Assembly: GCA_029747015.1 (NCBI GenBank)
Contig: JAKOGI010002160.1
Span: 1-64,000, forward strand
Reading direction: 5' to 3'
Length of the DNA: 64,000 bases
DNA from: Carnegiea gigantea
Taxonomy: Eukaryota > Streptophyta > Magnoliopsida > Caryophyllales > Cactaceae
Made by a program: the position numbers and the translations under genes
The notes under the pieces: generated by a model
What the model was told of the DNA's origin: nothing
Database searches by the model: none
The model's input: only the letters and a program-made list of their open reading frames with translations
Shown here: in pieces, positions 25,438 to 36,300 of the stretch
How positions within the stretch are numbered: position 1 is the first letter of the stretch
Layout: each line of letters begins with the position of its first letter

Positions 25438-25682
25438 AGCGGACCCTTACTTATGGTGCATTGACGCGATGTATGTACTCTATTTGGCATCAACTCTTTA
25501 ATTTTCAATTTCGTAATTTTATTGAGAGTTGTTCTTCTATGTTTGATAAGCCAGTTCGTATGCTAATGGGTTTTTATTTGAGTAGCAATGTTCATTTTGA
25601 TATGGAGTGGCTGATGCTCCATGAGCCTCTATCACACATCGGATTTCAGAAAGCTATAGCTTATGTGTACTTCTGCATCTGA
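25413..25682 (+). CDS. unrecognised array ORF 2, copy A
   Basis: An 89-residue frame overlapping the end of ORF 1 in the -1 (equivalently +2) register. It includes HQLFNFQFRNFIESCSSM, FDKPVR and DMEWLMLHEP. The same motifs are at 31075-31395 in copy B in the same relative register. It might be a separate protein or the continuation of ORF 1 after a frameshift. No known family. Confidence 0.45.
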   Translation: MALQFDMLKRTLTYGALTRCMYSIWHQLFNFQFRNFIESCSSMFDKPVRMLMGFYLSSNVHFDMEWLMLHEPLSHIGFQKAIAYVYFCI

Positions 25683-25885
25683 CCTGATATAATTGTTCTG
25701 CTTTGTTTTCTCATTTTAGTTTGTTTTCTTTTGTATATATTGTTTCTTTATTTTATTTATAGTGCTTCTTTTTTGAGTTTTAGAGTCTTATCAGTTTTCT
25801 TTCTTTCCAAGTCTTATTTTGTTTTTGTATAGTATTTTATTTTTTAATAGATTTTGTCATTCCTTTCACTCCTAATAAGGACATT

Positions 25886-25907
25886 GTCTAATTTATGTGT
25901 GGGGTGG
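25886..25907 (+). other. internal polypurine-tract-like site, copy A
   Basis: attgtctaatttatgtgtgg followed by ggtggTGAAAC. The equivalent site in the Athila element at 39711-39727 is ttcaagtatgggggagtta, and both follow an AAGGACA(A/T)TGT block. It lies ~1.46 kb before the LTR, so it is a second, internal tract rather than the one at the LTR edge. Confidence 0.5.
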
Positions 25908-27371
25908 TGAAACTATGTCTAAAAAAATAAGGAATTCAAATTAAAAAAGGGTAACAAATTTTAAAAAATTGAAAAAGTTGAAAATCCAAAAAGCTTTTGT
26001 TTTGTTTTGGAGAATATATGTGCTATTTTAATTGACTATACACACTTATACCTTAGTCCTAGGTTGTATACAGATGTGCATAAATGAATTTAGTCCAAAG
26101 TATGATATTTACATACAGTCCCAACCCCCCCAAACAATTTTCGAAAGCAAGCTTCTTGACTTTGGTAAATTAACCCATGAGCTTTAGTACCTTAAAGACT
26201 AATTCACTGCTTGTAGTCTCATTTTTCTTTCATATGTTTCTCTTCAATGATTACATCTCTAGAACTTGCTTTGATTTTCTTCGAAATTACATTTAGCATG
26301 TGCATTATGATAACATGATAGAGGCATTCAATTTTTTAAGCCACTTGGCCAAATTGTCACCCTGATTTGAATGTTTCACCCTTTACTAGGCCTTTGAGCA
26401 TGACCATCTCCATTTGTTCAGCACTCTTCATTTTTACTCTGGGCATAAACACATTTTCCTATACCTAAGCCAACACTAGCGGAGCAACACCTCAAGATTT
26501 GACGCTGGGTAGCCTTTGGGTATTTATGTAATTGGTAGTCAAACTTGGTTATACAGGTAGAGATTCATTATGAGCATTTGGGAAATGACATGTGTTCTTT
26601 CATGCCATTCATTCATTTCATTGCCAATGGTCCATTTTTGGGGGGTTGTGCCTTATTTTGTCATAAGTATTGGGAGAGTGTGTAAATATTATGGTTGTTG
26701 GAAGTGTTTAGTTGCTCATTAGCTATTTGACTTTTAGCTCTTCACTTCATAAATTATGTGTTCTTCTCCTAACCCTTTTAACTCTTAGCCCTATTACAGT
26801 CCTTTTAAGTCCTCTTGATTATCATATTGTATTTTTGTATTTTAGAGATGGAGAATTGAAAATGCTAGCATGCTTGTATTAGTTTATATGATTGAAAAAT
26901 GAATTGAGTGAACTTTGTTATATCTTAAACACATGAGCGGGAGTGTTTCACATGTCTCTAAATTAAGGTTCTACTAGTTAGGCTTGGACATATTTTTAAA
27001 TTGGGTGAAAGCTTGTGTATAGATGTCATCAGTGAGGACTGAGAATTTCTTAATGTGTACATTAGGTTTATATGTGATCTAATGCTTAGATTACTTGAGT
27101 GATATGGTTGATTAAAATATGCGTATATTGTGCCCTAGTGTTGTACGTATGAGTTTTCAAAAAATCCAAGAAGATTTTTGATTTTTTGTTTTTCATTTTT
27201 TTAATAGATTTTATGGCTATATCTTCTTCAAGTGCTTACGAGACCTTACTCGTCCATTGGGAGTAGCCTAGGGGATGAAAGGGCTTGTTATACATGTTAA
27301 GTGCAATGGTGATCCCCACATAAATGAGTTTTGTTTTACCCGATGATGAGCAAAATATAGGCGTGGTTCAA
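25908..27371 (+). other. 3' non-coding region of array element A
   Basis: About 1.46 kb without a convincing reading frame. Homologous to 31511-31747 plus 42710-44100 in copy B, and more distantly to 40150-41450 of the nested Athila (for example the TTAAAGACTAA... and CCTCWTGATTRTC blocks). The region ends in aaaatataggcgtggttcaa, a degraded polypurine-like tract. Confidence 0.75.
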
Positions 27372-28742
27372 CATAAATTATATCATTTATACCCTTTTAT
27401 TATCTAATATTTGTTTAAAATAAATAATTAAATTAGAATTTTAATATGCTTTTGTTTAGTTTGTAGGAATTTGAGAAATTTGGAAGGATGAATAAAATTC
27501 TTGGAACAAAACTGAACAAAAGTGTGATTGGGTCATGGAAAAGAGAAGAAGAAAAAGAAAACAATGGGTTAAGCCTTCAGCCCTGCAGCATGCGATCCTA
27601 TTCTTTTTTCCTTTCCCAACGACCCAACTCAACTCGTTTGCCCCTCACAGCCCTAGCAAATCGAGCCTAGTTCCATGAGGTCCAGCACTCCCTCACTTGT
27701 GCATGAACTGCACTTGATCAATCCATTGTAGACCTTTCCCCTCTCTTAGCTTTCCTTCCCTCTTTAGTGGGCCAACCCTAGCACCCCTTATTGCTTCTCT
27801 CTACGGTCCAAGGCCATCCAGCACCCCCATCTCCTACCCTCCTCACTTAAAGAAGCATGCGACACTCACGTGAGCCGAAAACCTTGTTTTCCTCCTTCGT
27901 TTGCCATCTCGTCGATGAGTGTACCCAGAAAATCCAAGGTTCCTAGGGGGAAAAAAAAAAAACACTCGTGCTACTTCATCTTCCTCCATCTTCTTTACAC
28001 CATAATTGATGCTTGCTTATCTTTGCCTCTCCTCTTTGATCATCACCATCATCAAAATGGGCATTGAATTGGATTAATTATAAGGACAGTTACAAATTGT
28101 GTTAATTCAAGTGTAATGTTGGCACTTCAAGAGATGGAGTCTCGAATTAGGGGCCATAAAAAATGAGCAACAAGCAACAACGGAGGGAGCATTAGTTTTA
28201 GAGATAGAGTTAGCGCACAATTCTAGCTTTTTTTTTTTAAAATTTTGCTTTTGGTTTTCATTTATCAGAGCTAGGTTTATACTCAAAAATTAATGTGAAC
28301 TGATTTTGGATTTAATTCGAATGAGATTCCATAGCTTTTGAGTTGGATTTGTTGGGTTTTAATTTGAATTCGAAGCTTTATTCTGCCTTCTTGTTGCTCC
28401 AATTTTGCATATCATTAGATTTGGTTGATTCTCTTTCTAACCGCCTTGTTAGTTCAATTGATTTTAGTGGCACAATTTGGGTTGTTTTTGTGAGATTCTA
28501 TTGGCAGATTCTTAGTTAAGTGTTGATATAATCTTAGGCAATTCTTTATTAATGCTAGAAGCACGTAATTGGTTGAGTCATTTAAATTAGTTTATTTATT
28601 TGTCATTTATTAACTTAGATTAGTATATCTTACTTAGAGATTAATTAGTGACCTGATTTCATATCCATCACAATGGATTGACCCTCAAGTCCTACGATTG
28701 GAAACCGTACACTTATGTTTTATCATTATTGAAAAAATAACA
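27372..28742 (+). repeat. central LTR shared by array elements A and B
   Basis: Homologous to 44101-45443 over its whole length and to 9201-9365 at its end. The 3' boundary is certain from comparison of three copies; the 5' boundary is inferred from the Athila layout (start just after the degraded tract). Contains catcaccatcatcaaaatggg and a short CT-rich leader-like stretch (27590-27960). Frames at 27488-27670 and 27870-28067 are not conserved in the other LTR as proteins and are not annotated. Confidence 0.75.
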
Positions 28743-28751
28743 AGAAGTTTT

Positions 28752-28771
28752 TTGAACCGTTGGCGAGGATG
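28752..28771 (+). other. primer-binding site of array element B, decayed
   Basis: ttgaaccgttggcgaggatg occupies the same position after the LTR as the site at 9375. It is close to the tRNA-Asp complement (GCCGTTGCCGGGGAT) but has lost TGGCGCC. Confidence 0.55.
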
Positions 28772-29971
28772 GAATTTGTGAAATTAGGTTACATGTTAAA
28801 TTAAGCCATAGTTTCATCACTTGAGATGTTTTGGTTTCTTTTCATATTTTTTGATTTCGACTTTTGTGTATGTTCATTTAGTTTTAGTCGTTTTTAGTTT
28901 AGATTTCTTGTGTTTTTTTATTTTGTTTAGAGTTTGCATTTTGATTTTATTTTGGTCAATTTTGTTTTGCTTTTTCTGACTAATTTTCAGCTGGAAAAAA
29001 GAAAATCACAATTAATAGTTTTAGTGCTGTGAACAGTGCAGGGATAAACAGAACAGAAAGAACATTAAGCTGAGTAGGTTTTTTCTCCAGATTTTCATAT
29101 TCTGTTTTTATTTTTTGGGCTAATATGATGGTTATTTTTCTATTTTGATATTTTTTATAGATTTTTTGGGATGTTTAGAGTATAGGTGAATTTTTGGGAA
29201 AGTTTTAGGCATTTCTAAAATTTTTAACAATTTCAGGAAATAATTTTCTATCCTGAATTTTCGGTTACGAATTTTCTGCACTGTTCTAGAACAAAATAAA
29301 AAACTTTAAAATATGCCCATTTTCTCTATGAATATGCTGAATTTTCTATATATGGCATTTGGAATTTGGAATTTGGAATTTGATTTTGGCTTACTTTTAT
29401 TTTTAACTCTTCCTTTTTAGATTTTTGTTTTTCTTGTTGTTTTAGAGTAAAAAAATCAAAAAAAGAAAATGATGCTCGTGCTTTGTGTTTGTGGTTCTTT
29501 TCTATTTCTTATGTTAGATAATTTCTTATTGTTTAAGTCTTTTTGCTCTTTCTTTTCTTTTGACAATATAGTTTTATTTGCGTTAGTTTATTTTGTTTTG
29601 CTAACTTAATTATTTTAGTGTCTTGTTTTTTCTTTTAGTCATTAGTTTACAATTAGTATCTCAGAATCATTTTTCATTTTGAAAAATCCTAAAAAATTGT
29701 AGTACATAAATCCTAAAAAATAGAAAAATTCTTAAAATTTTTTTAAAAAAAGTATCTCAAGAGTGGCAGTTTTAACTTCCGTCAATTTGAGCATGAGCCT
29801 TTCTAAAGTTATCTGTTAAGATTTAATGCTTATCGTGCTCAATTAAATCAAAATTTCTAAAAATGGGAAATTGGTGAGGTGATAGTTGTGGGTTTGAATG
29901 TTGAATCTCGAAGTTATGTTGAGTCTATGTGTCGTGGAGATTTATAAGGATTGTTATCTAAAACTCAAGAT
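28772..29971 (+). other. 5' leader of array element B, non-coding
   Basis: Homologous to 9393-10582, T-rich, no supported gene. Confidence 0.75.
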
Positions 29972-31051
29972 GAGGTATGAGATTTCTTTTTAAAACCAGC
30001 CTAGGATACATATGAGTTTGAACAAGTTAGAGCGGCATCAGGATACCCTGCTCATGAAGAGTGTGTCTTTCATGCTAATCGTTACCACCGAGATCACTCG
30101 AGGAACTCCTATGAACCATCTTGCTTTTATGTGCCTTCTATTTTGTGTGATTATTGTTAGTCTTCTGAGCATGATGTTCATAATTGTCCTTATTCTAATT
30201 ATGTTGATTCTACATGTACGAGTCTTAGTAGTATGATAAATGAAATGTCTGATAAAATAATAGAGACTATGAAAGAGAGAATTGTTGTATATTCTCACTG
30301 CATTCATCATAGTGGGAAGGAATATAACTTGCTTAAGCCTGATTATTTTAGGGTCTCTTAAACCTGAAGTTAGTCTTTATGATGATTTTGACCCTTCTTA
30401 TCTTGCTATGCCTAATTTACATGACGACATGCCTTTGCATGACCTAGAGCAAGATAATGACCACTTTGTGTCTCTATCTACTGACCTTGCACCTGAACCT
30501 AGCTCTCCTAGGGATGTCATTAAGGATGTCCTAGTTTTTGCTGACCCACCCTTCCCTTTTAATCACTGATGTGAGTGTGAGGAGGGTGACAAATTTGAGA
30601 ATGCTAGTGAATTAGATATGAGTATCACAACTGAGGTTGAGCATCTTCACAAGTTGGAAGATATTTAATTATGGGAGTCATGTAAGGAGGAAGTTAGAAG
30701 ATATTTCTTTCTATGGAATCTGAGTCCTTTTCATGCCGGTTTGATGTCAATAAAGGTTTGAATGTGGGTATCTGTGTTGAATATGAATCCTTCTCTTTTG
30801 ACCCTATAATAACTTACCTCCTCTTTGGATCCCACATGTCTGAATTTGTCGAGTCTGAGACCACTGTCATAGAGAATTTTGATTTAGACCAGACTCTAAG
30901 TCTTTTTGCCATTAAGAGATTTGTGGATTTAGGTGATTTGCCGAGACAATTCATCCATGATGATACAATTTCTAGGCCAATGACCCTCTTGCTGGCTAAG
31001 TTTGAGTGTATCTCTCTGTTTGATATTTGGCCTAACAATTTGACAAGCTAA
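29972..31051 (+). pseudogene. unrecognised array ORF 1, copy B
   Basis: Uninterrupted counterpart of the split ORF in copy A. Recognisable blocks: YEF.., MSDKIIETMKERIVVY (about 30244-30290), NLHDDMPLHDLEQDNDHF then LAPEPSSPRDVIKD (30282-30569 frame), ENASELDMSITTEVEH, and in the 30713-31051 frame NFDLDQTLSLFAIKRFVDLG and DLPRQFIHDDTISRPMT, ending WPNNLTS. At least three frameshifts or stops. Conservation of peptide blocks between the copies, despite many third-position-like differences, argues it was coding. Shows the empty site for CACTA #1 near 30266. No family recognised. Confidence 0.6.
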
Positions 31052-31074
31052 AGTGAGCCCTTACTTATAGTACA

Positions 31075-31395
31075 TTGATGCGATGTATGTACTTTATTTG
31101 GCACCAACTCTTTAATTTTCAATTTTCTAATTTTGTTGAGAGTTTTTCTTCTATGTTTGATAAGCCAGTTCGTGCACCAATAGGTTTTGATTTGAGTAGC
31201 AATGTTCAGTTTGATATGGAGTGGTTGATGCTCCATGAGCCTATGTTACATCAGATTTCAGAAGGCTATGGCTTATGTGTACATCCACACCTGACCTGGT
31301 GTAATTTTTCCACTCTATTTTCTCTTTTTAGTTTGTTTTCTTTTCTATATATTGTTGCTTTATTTTATTTTTATTGTTTCCTTTCTGCGTTTTAG
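31075..31395 (+). CDS. unrecognised array ORF 2, copy B
   Basis: Starts HQLFNFQFSNFVESFSSM after MYFIW, with FDKPVRAPIGFDLSSNVQFDM matching copy A. After HEPM it diverges because of a 2-base deletion, so the C-terminal hydrophobic run (LFSLFSLFSFL) is a frameshift product and not a real membrane segment. Confidence 0.4.
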   Translation: MMRCMYFIWHQLFNFQFSNFVESFSSMFDKPVRAPIGFDLSSNVQFDMEWLMLHEPMLHQISEGYGLCVHPHLTWCNFSTLFSLFSLFSFLYIVALFYFYCFLSAF

Positions 31396-31487
31396 AGTCT
31401 TGTCAGTTTTCTTTCTTTTCAAGTCATATTTCGTTTTTATATTTTCTTTAAGTTTTTGTCATTCCTTTCACTCCTAATAAGGGCATT

Positions 31488-31747
31488 GTCTGATTTAGGT
31501 GTAGGAATGGTGAACTATGTCTAAAGAAATATGAAATTCAAATTAAAAAATTTGAAAAAAATTGGAATAAATTGAAAATCCAAAAAGATTTTTGTTTTGT
31601 TTTGGAGAATATATGTGCTATTCTGACTGACTATGTACTCTCATAACTTAGTCTTAGGCTGTATATAGATGTGCATAATAGAAGCTAGTTTAGAGTGTGA
31701 TATTTGTACATAGTCCTAACTCCTGACATTTTTTTTGAAAGTAAACC
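31488..31747 (+). other. internal tract and 3' non-coding region of element B, left part
   Basis: Sequence attgtctgatttaggtgtag then gaatggTGAACT matches the internal tract of copy A; it then follows 25908-26151 up to the insertion point of the Athila element. Confidence 0.65.
31743..31747. other. target-site duplication, left of Athila
   Basis: AAACC before the 5' LTR, against AAGCC (42710-42714) after the 3' LTR; the uninterrupted copy A has AAGCT at 26152. A 5 bp duplication with one change fits a gypsy insertion. Confidence 0.7.
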
Positions 31748-32988
31748 TGATAAGTGCTTAATTTATACATCATTTTAAGGTCATTTTGCTGCATTTTTAG
31801 GAGAATTGTGTGCTTTAAGTTACAATTTATACTCTTATTCTCATTTTATGCTTACATATTGTTGTTTGATGATATTTGCAGCACTTTAGATCATTTGACC
31901 CAGCATTTGACCCCGATTTTTGGCACTTATTGACCTACCACGGAGGTACCCCCCAGCCCTATGCCTATGGAGCAAGAGCAGAGCAGAAGAATTCGGTTCC
32001 AACCAATACCACGGTCCAGTCGTGGTGGCTGCCACGAATCATGGCTCTTGTGTAACTATGGCCTCTTCATCTCTAGCTAAGAAAGCTTGAGTTCTTGCTT
32101 AAATACGGGTCCCTCAGTAGTAGAAAAGAGAGGATCCATCATCATATATAGTCATTCCCATTCCCCAAATTTTATTTTTTGTAGTTAGGATTCTAGTTTG
32201 ATTTTTGTGCAAGTGAGAATCTTAACTGTGAAACTATGTTTCGTTAACGGTTTGAAGACTTTGTTGAAGGTTGTCATTGCCAAGCCCTTCCCTCTCAGAT
32301 CTCACTAAATTGTTTGGCTAGCTGTTTAATTTTAATCATGAGCGAGTAGTTTATTTTGTCTAGGGATTTATTTGTTAATGAAAGCGTCGTTCGATCATTT
32401 TAATTCAATAGAATTATGCTTTCTTTTCTTGTCAGTTTGATTTCATTTTATCAATTGATTATCATGTTTGTGAGTGGACTTAGTCAAATTTGCTTATACC
32501 CTTGAGACAATTGAATGAAGAACTGAAAGATGAAATTCAATTGTTAGACTGCTTGATAAGATCTAATATAGCAATAACTTGAAAGAGAAATTTGCTTGTT
32601 GGGAGGATGAGAGAGTAATCAAAAATATTAAACTTAGATTAAGACAAATTAGTTTGAAAGAACGACTTTAGTTTAGTTTAGGTAATTTGGTCGATTTCAA
32701 AAGAATAGACTAAATTTTAAATCAATTGCAATTCCTTGAAATTATCCAATTAGAGAAAAGTACATGTTAATCGTATTGATCCAACAGGTTTCTTAACTAA
32801 TAAATAAATCCCTAGGAGCTTTCCTTGATTAAATTCAGAATCAGTTAATTAGAAGTTACCAAACTAAAATCCTCGATTAAGTAATTACTTAGCATTTTCT
32901 AACAGATAGAACTAAATAGATTACTTTGGTCCCTGAGGACGATCTTTTCATCTATACTATGACACCCGTGCACTTGCAAACTTGTTCA
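31748..32988 (+). repeat. 5' LTR of Athila
   Basis: Starts TGATAAGTGCTTAA and ends TTGTTCA. It matches the 3' LTR from end to end with scattered substitutions and small indels, roughly one difference per 8-10 bases by eye in the first 200 bases. Contains tcatcatatatagtcattcc (about 32136-32155) as a TATA-like element conserved in both LTRs. Confidence 0.93.
32136..32155 (+). promoter_or_regulatory. TATA-like core promoter in Athila LTR
   Basis: catcatcatatatag precedes a CCCATTCCCC stretch in both LTRs (also near 41862). Position within a 1.24 kb LTR is compatible with the U3-R boundary. Low confidence. Confidence 0.3.
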
Positions 32989-32993
32989 GTTTT

Positions 32994-33011
32994 TGGCTGT
33001 TATCGGGGACC
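32994..33011 (+). other. primer-binding site of Athila
   Basis: tggctgttatcggggacc lies six bases after the LTR. It resembles the tRNA-Asp-type PBS (TGGCGCCGTTGCCGGGGA), although diverged. Confidence 0.65.
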
Positions 33012-33138
33012 AATTTGTTAACTATTGAGTTAGCCTTACAAAATTGACTAAGTGTTTTATTTTTTGTTTTCTTTCCTATTTCTTATTTGATTGCATTGGT
33101 AAGATTGGTGATTGTGCTTATCGGAATCTTCCCCGTTT

Positions 33139-34140
33139 ATGCTAAGTCCATTTCTACATGAACCTGATCCCGAGATTGAGAGGACTTTCTGTTTAAAGAG
33201 GAAGAAGCAAAAGATTGAAGAAGAAAGACGCGAGGCTCAGAGAACTTCAACAAATGTGGCGGGAGGAGGAGGTGACGAAAGAAGGACATTTAGTGACTTT
33301 GTTACCCCTGGAGTCCAAGGCATCACCTCAACCATTGCTCGCCCTGACATTGACGCAAATAATTTTGAGCTTAAGTCGGGTCTTATTTCGATGGTGTAAA
33401 AATCCCAGTTTGGAAGCACTCCTTTAGAAGACCCGGACTTGCACCTCTCGGCCTTTTTAGAGGTGTACGATATATTGAAGCTTAACATAGTCTCCACCGA
33501 TGCCATCCGACTATAATTATTTCCCTTCTTACATAGGGATAAGGCAAGAGCATGGCTGTATTCTTTGCCTTTAGGATGTATCACCACATGGGATGAACTT
33601 ACTAGAGCTTTCCTCACCAAATTCTTCCGACCAAGCAAAACGACAAGTTTGAGGAATCAAATCACCAACTTCACTCAAAAGGATGATGAGATGCTCTATG
33701 AGGCTTGGGAGCGGTTTAAGGATTTGCTGTGGTTATGCCTTCATCATGGTCTTTAACGATGGATGATTATTCAAGCTTTCTATAATAGTGTGACCCAACT
33801 TGTAAGGTCCACTATCGATGCGGTGATAGGAGGAACTTTAATGAATAAGACTAAACACGAGGCCTATAATTTGATTAAGGAGATGGCGCTCAACAATTTT
33901 CAATAGTGCACTGAACGAGGCTAACCCAAGCGGGTTGGAGGTAAGCTTGAAGTTGATGCACTTACTTTGCTTTCTACTAAAGTTGATGCTATAACTTAAA
34001 GGTTGGACCATATGAATGTGAACGTTGTGAACTCCAGTGCCCCTTCCCCATGTGAAATTTACGGTTCTATTGAACATGTGACTTTGAATTGTCAAGTTGG
34101 GAGTCCTTTTCTCTAAGACTCTAGTGAAGTCAACTATGTC
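33139..34140 (+). pseudogene. Athila gag pseudogene
   Basis: N-terminal part (33139-33399) ends in NNFELKSGLISMV, the typical F-E-L-K-x-x-L-I-x-M-V of plant Athila gag. After a stop comes the central part with LGCITTWDELTRAFLTKFF, PSKTTSLRNQITNFTQ and EAWERFKDLLWLCLHHGL (33565-33756), the diagnostic gag core. The C-terminal part (33760-34140) is degraded. Expected zinc knuckle was not found; the region between gag and RT is shortened. Confidence 0.88.
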
Positions 34141-34440
34141 CAAAACTTTAACCCAACCCTTACTCTAGTACCTATACTTCGGCTTGGAGGAATCATCCGA
34201 ATTTTCCATATAGGTCTAATCCAAACCCTTCGAATATGCCCAAATGAATGCTAGACCAGCCCCTAGTTTTTAAAGACCTCCTTTCCCTCCACAAGCACCC
34301 CAAAGGTTTAACTTAAACACTATGATGGAAAGTATACTAATGGCACAATAAAAGCAAGATGAGTGTATTAAGCAATTAGCCTCTAATATTGATGTGCGTA
34401 TAACTCACAATAAGATGTTGGAAGCCCAAATTGCCTAACA
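34141..34440 (+). other. gag C-terminal remnant and deletion point
   Basis: Proline-rich linker, then KMLEAQIA followed by a stop. In intact Athila elements about 1 kb including the protease lies between this linker and RT. Here sequence jumps directly to FDVGDDHVEFNLF at about 34449, so the protease appears to be deleted. Confidence 0.6.
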
Positions 34441-35860
34441 AGCTATCTTTTGATGTGGGGGATGATCATGTGGAGTTTAACTTGTTTAAAGATGCTAAAT
34501 TCCCTTCCAATTTTATCAGTCCAATAAGATTGATGTGGTTCATGGTTTGATATGGGAAACTGTGTCTAACCTTGATTCTAATGATCCTCTGGGGCACTTG
34601 ATGTTCAATGATAGCACTACTAATGATGAAAATCCTGAAATAGCCATGTGTGCTCAACTTTTGGAAGCCTCTCCACCACTTCCACCTTCCCTTGCTAAGG
34701 TGGAACCATTAAAGGTTGAAAATAAGCCCTCACCTAATGAGGCGCAAGCTCCCGAGGTAAAACTGAAACCTCTCCCTTCATCTTTGAGGTATGAATTTCT
34801 TGGACCCAACTCTACATATCCTATTATTGTGAATTCAAGTTTGAATGCATCTCAAATTGACTCTTTTCTTAGAGTACTTAGGGAGCATCATAAAGCTATA
34901 GGATACAGTCTTGATGGCTTAAAAGGAATTCATCCTTCTATATGTATGCATCTTATCTTAATGAAAGATGACCATAAGCCCTCAATTGAACACCAAAGAA
35001 GGTTGAACCATAGCATGCAAGAAGTGGTCAAGAAGGAAATTTTGAAATTACTTAAGGCCGGCATTATCTGCCCTATCTCCGATATTACGTGGGTAAGCCC
35101 GGTCCATGTTATACTTAAGGAAGAGGGGATGACTGTTGTCAAAAATGAGAATAATGAGCTAATTCTCACTAGGACGATCACGGGATAGCGTATGTGCATT
35201 GATTATCGAAAATTAAATAAAGCCACCCGTAAAGATCACTTTGCCCTCCCCTTCGTTGACCACATGCTTAAATGACTGTATTAGAAGTCATATTGTCACT
35301 ACTTAGATGGGTAGTTGGGTTTGTTTCAAATCCCTATCCATCCTCTAAGAAAAGACTACTTTTCCTTGTCCTCATGGTACATATGCTTATAGAAGGATGC
35401 CATTTAGATTATGCAATACCCATGCTACATTTCGATTTTGTATGATGGCTATTTTCTCTGATTTTATTGAGGATATAATGGAAGTCTTTATGGATGATTT
35501 TTCTATGTATGGTGTAACCTATGACCATTGGTTGAATAATTTATCCATGGTCTTGCAAAGATGTGAAGATGTGAATTTGGTCTTGAATTAAGAGAAGTGC
35601 CATTTTATGGTACAAGAGAGGGTTGTCCTTGGTCATGTTATTTCTAGCAAAGGCATTGAAGTTGACAAAGCAAAGATGGAGGTGATTAAAAAATTTCCAC
35701 CACCAACTTTTATAAAGGGTATGAGGAGTTTTCTTAGACATGTCGGTTTTTACCAGTAGTTCACAAACCATTTTTCAGAAATTGCAAAACCTCTCACCAA
35801 ATTGCTTGTCAGGGATGTGCCTTTGAGTTTAATGAAGAATGTTTGAGTGCTTTTCATAGG
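34441..35860 (+). pseudogene. Athila reverse transcriptase pseudogene
   Basis: A 217-residue open piece (34535-35188) carries the pre-RT linker (LKPLPSSLRYEFLG), QRRLNHSMQEVVKKEILKLL and ITWVSPVHVILK. After a stop: MCIDYRKLNKATRKDHFALPF. Then RRMPFRLCNTHATF and the catalytic FMDDFS at 35487-35504, and LGHVISSKGIEVDKAKM with FLRHVGFYQ. Seven or so stops split it. RT of the Athila branch of Ty3/gypsy; not functional. Confidence 0.92.
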
Positions 35861-36300
35861 TTAAAAGAGGCATTAATCACGACTTCAGCAATGCAAGCTC
35901 CGGAAGAGGAGCTACGTTTTGACGTCATGTGTGATACAAGTGACTATGCAGTAGGCGCCGTTCTTAACCAATGAAAGGACAATGAGCCATATGGCGTATA
36001 CTATGCAAGTCGTACTCTTGATGAGCTTAAGTGAATTATGCCACAATGGAGAAGGAATTCTTGGCCGTTGTCTTTGCCTTGGAAAAATTTTGATGTTACT
36101 TGATCAATTCCAAGGTCATTGTCTTTACTGATCATGCCACTTTGAAGCACTCAATGATGAAATCCGACTCCAAGGCCTGACTCATTCGATGGGTCCTCCT
36201 TCTTCAAGAGTTTGATTTGGAGATCAAAAATAAGGTCGGGTTGGCAAATGTGGTTGTCGACCATCTATCTAGCCTAGGCCCTACGGCTACTCCTAGTGAA
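35861..36300 (+). pseudogene. Athila RNase H pseudogene
   Basis: Includes FDVMCDTSDYAVGAVLNQ (DAS-like block), YYASRTLDE and, in the next frame, the end of the domain (NKVGLANVVVDHLSSL, 36217-36270), the N-V-V-A-D-x-L-S-R hallmark. Frame changes between them. Confidence 0.88.

Larger units (their letters stand above)
9201..28742 (+). mobile_element. non-autonomous Athila-related element A of tandem array
   Basis: Partial LTR, primer-binding site, leader, ORF 1, ORF 2, 3' non-coding region and complete LTR. The CACTA #1 insertion (about 13.7 kb) is excluded from its own length, leaving ~5.8 kb. It lacks gag and pol. Shares its right LTR with element B. Would depend on Athila-type proteins in trans; this is an inference from PBS type and 3' non-coding homology. 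Confidence 0.75.

Noticed and set aside
25908..28742. A single 2.8 kb LTR beginning at TGAAAC (25908)
   Set aside because: Considered first, because of a polypurine-like tract there. Rejected in favour of 27372 since the region 25908-27371 matches the 3' non-coding part of Athila, not its LTR. The choice is not proven.
31075..31395. Membrane segment in array ORF 2 copy B
   Set aside because: The Leu/Phe-rich tail follows a 2-base deletion relative to copy A, so it is a frameshift artefact.
33237..33638. 133-residue minus-strand frame in Athila gag
   Set aside because: Antisense shadow of the gag core, whose plus-strand motifs are clear.
33838..34143. 101-residue minus-strand frame
   Set aside because: Antisense to the Athila gag C-terminal part; no independent support.
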